64,000 nt of DNA from Parvularcula bermudensis HTCC2503. GTDB lineage: Bacteria; Pseudomonadota; Alphaproteobacteria; Caulobacterales; Parvularculaceae. Position numbers and translations under genes: made by a program. The notes below the pieces were generated by a model. The model was not told the DNA's origin, did not search any database, and saw only the letters and a list, made by a program, of their open reading frames with translations. The stretch spans positions 558,001 through 622,000 of the forward strand of contig NC_014414.1 of assembly GCF_000152825.2 (NCBI RefSeq). Direction: 5' to 3'. Within the stretch, counting starts at the first letter, position 1; each line of letters begins with the position of its first letter. This document shows, piece after piece, positions 63,572 to 64,000 of this stretch.

Positions 63572-64000
63572 GGACGCCCTGTTAGCAACTCCCCTCTGGC
63601 AGCACAGCCCCCCCTTTGTCGCCGCAACGCTCTTTCCGCGCCGACAGTCTTTATCTGTCAGTGAAGCCAAAGTTGAATAGATGACCCCTCAAACGCGCCG
63701 CGCGCCCGTGCCGGTAACGATCACACCATTCATTCCATACAAGGAGGCCTAGGCAGGCGCGGCGCCGTCCAGCATGTTCTGTCGACTGCGCCGAGCATCA
63801 CTCATGATCGCGTCCTGCGCGGGAAAAATTTACGCGGAGGTCCACCTCTTGGCCGGGGAGAGGGAAACAGACGGCTCCATGGCCTGAAAGGTCCTAAAGG
63901 CGCGGCGCAAGAAATTTGCAGACAAACGTTCCTGCATTAAAAAGATGAATCTTCTCATCACAGAACATTTCCGGCAACAACGCAGGCCTTCAAAGAAGAT
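63572..64000. other. gene-free right end of the window
   Basis: No convincing coding sequence is visible in these 429 bases. The DUF2946 promoter should be in the left part. A minus-strand frame stays open from the right edge to about 63834 and contains short Arg/Phe-rich codons, but shows no family. GCCTAGGC is a palindrome at 63747-63754. An ORF reading in from beyond 64000 cannot be excluded. Confidence 0.5.

Noticed and set aside
63749-63805. An 18-residue minus-strand micro-ORF (MSDARRSRQNMLDGAAPA) with an AGGA box
   Set aside because: Too short and without family or neighbour support; could be chance.

Overview
The window reads as a stretch of core chromosome from a high-GC alphaproteobacterium. 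Supporting signs are a ctaC-ctaD-ctaB-ctaG cytochrome aa3 cluster, an alphaproteobacterial RpoH next to RluD and a DUF6476-type protein, DUF2336 and DUF4112 proteins, a TldD/J-domain/GluQ neighbourhood and a persulfide-sensing ArsR regulator of the BigR/SqrR type. A Parvularcula-like marine bacterium is my best guess, from gene content and style only. I see no phage, insertion sequence, CRISPR array or rRNA; one tRNA (CAT anticodon) is present.

Layout. 1-4.1 kb: end of a GH13 glucosidase, a patatin-like lipase, and methylcitrate-cycle genes prpB and prpD without prpC. 4.2-10.3 kb: an RND efflux system whose outer-membrane component is frameshifted. 10.4-14.7 kb: a secreted EF-hand protein, tRNA-Met, an NAD(P)-binding protein, an Atm1-type ABC exporter and SufE. 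14.8-19.4 kb: the aa3 oxidase operon, with an unusual inserted domain in subunit II. 19.6-23 kb: TldD, a J-domain protein, GluQ and a stand-alone DnaA domain-IV protein. 23.1-31.4 kb: a ten-gene Mrp-type Na+/H+ antiporter operon, with a split MrpA and an MrpC-like subunit carrying a long His/acid-rich insert.

31.6-45.7 kb: DUF2336, a small lipoprotein, L32, a secreted protein frameshifted at a C9 tract, purE-purK, a degenerate GGDEF protein, a dsbD-redoxin-pgi operon, an SDH_sah-type ClpP-fold protein, an M14 carboxypeptidase, Map, RadC and two small overlapping genes. 45.7-49.9 kb: tolQ-tolR-tolA-tolB-pal with a clear terminator after pal. 50-56 kb: asd, hpt, a Pmp3/YqaE peptide, DUF4112, rarD, a DUF6476-like protein, rluD and rpoH.

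56.1-60.7 kb is a sulfide/persulfide-response locus: a peroxiredoxin, an ArsR regulator with two appropriately placed cysteines, a persulfide-dioxygenase-like metallo-hydrolase, a SulP permease and a CRTGTRS sulfurtransferase/phosphatase-like protein. 60.9-63.6 kb holds a TonB-dependent receptor behind a DUF2946 gene, a pairing suggestive of copper. The least explained observations are the CtaC insert, the MrpC insert and the layout of the sulfide locus with two inverted-repeat candidate operators.
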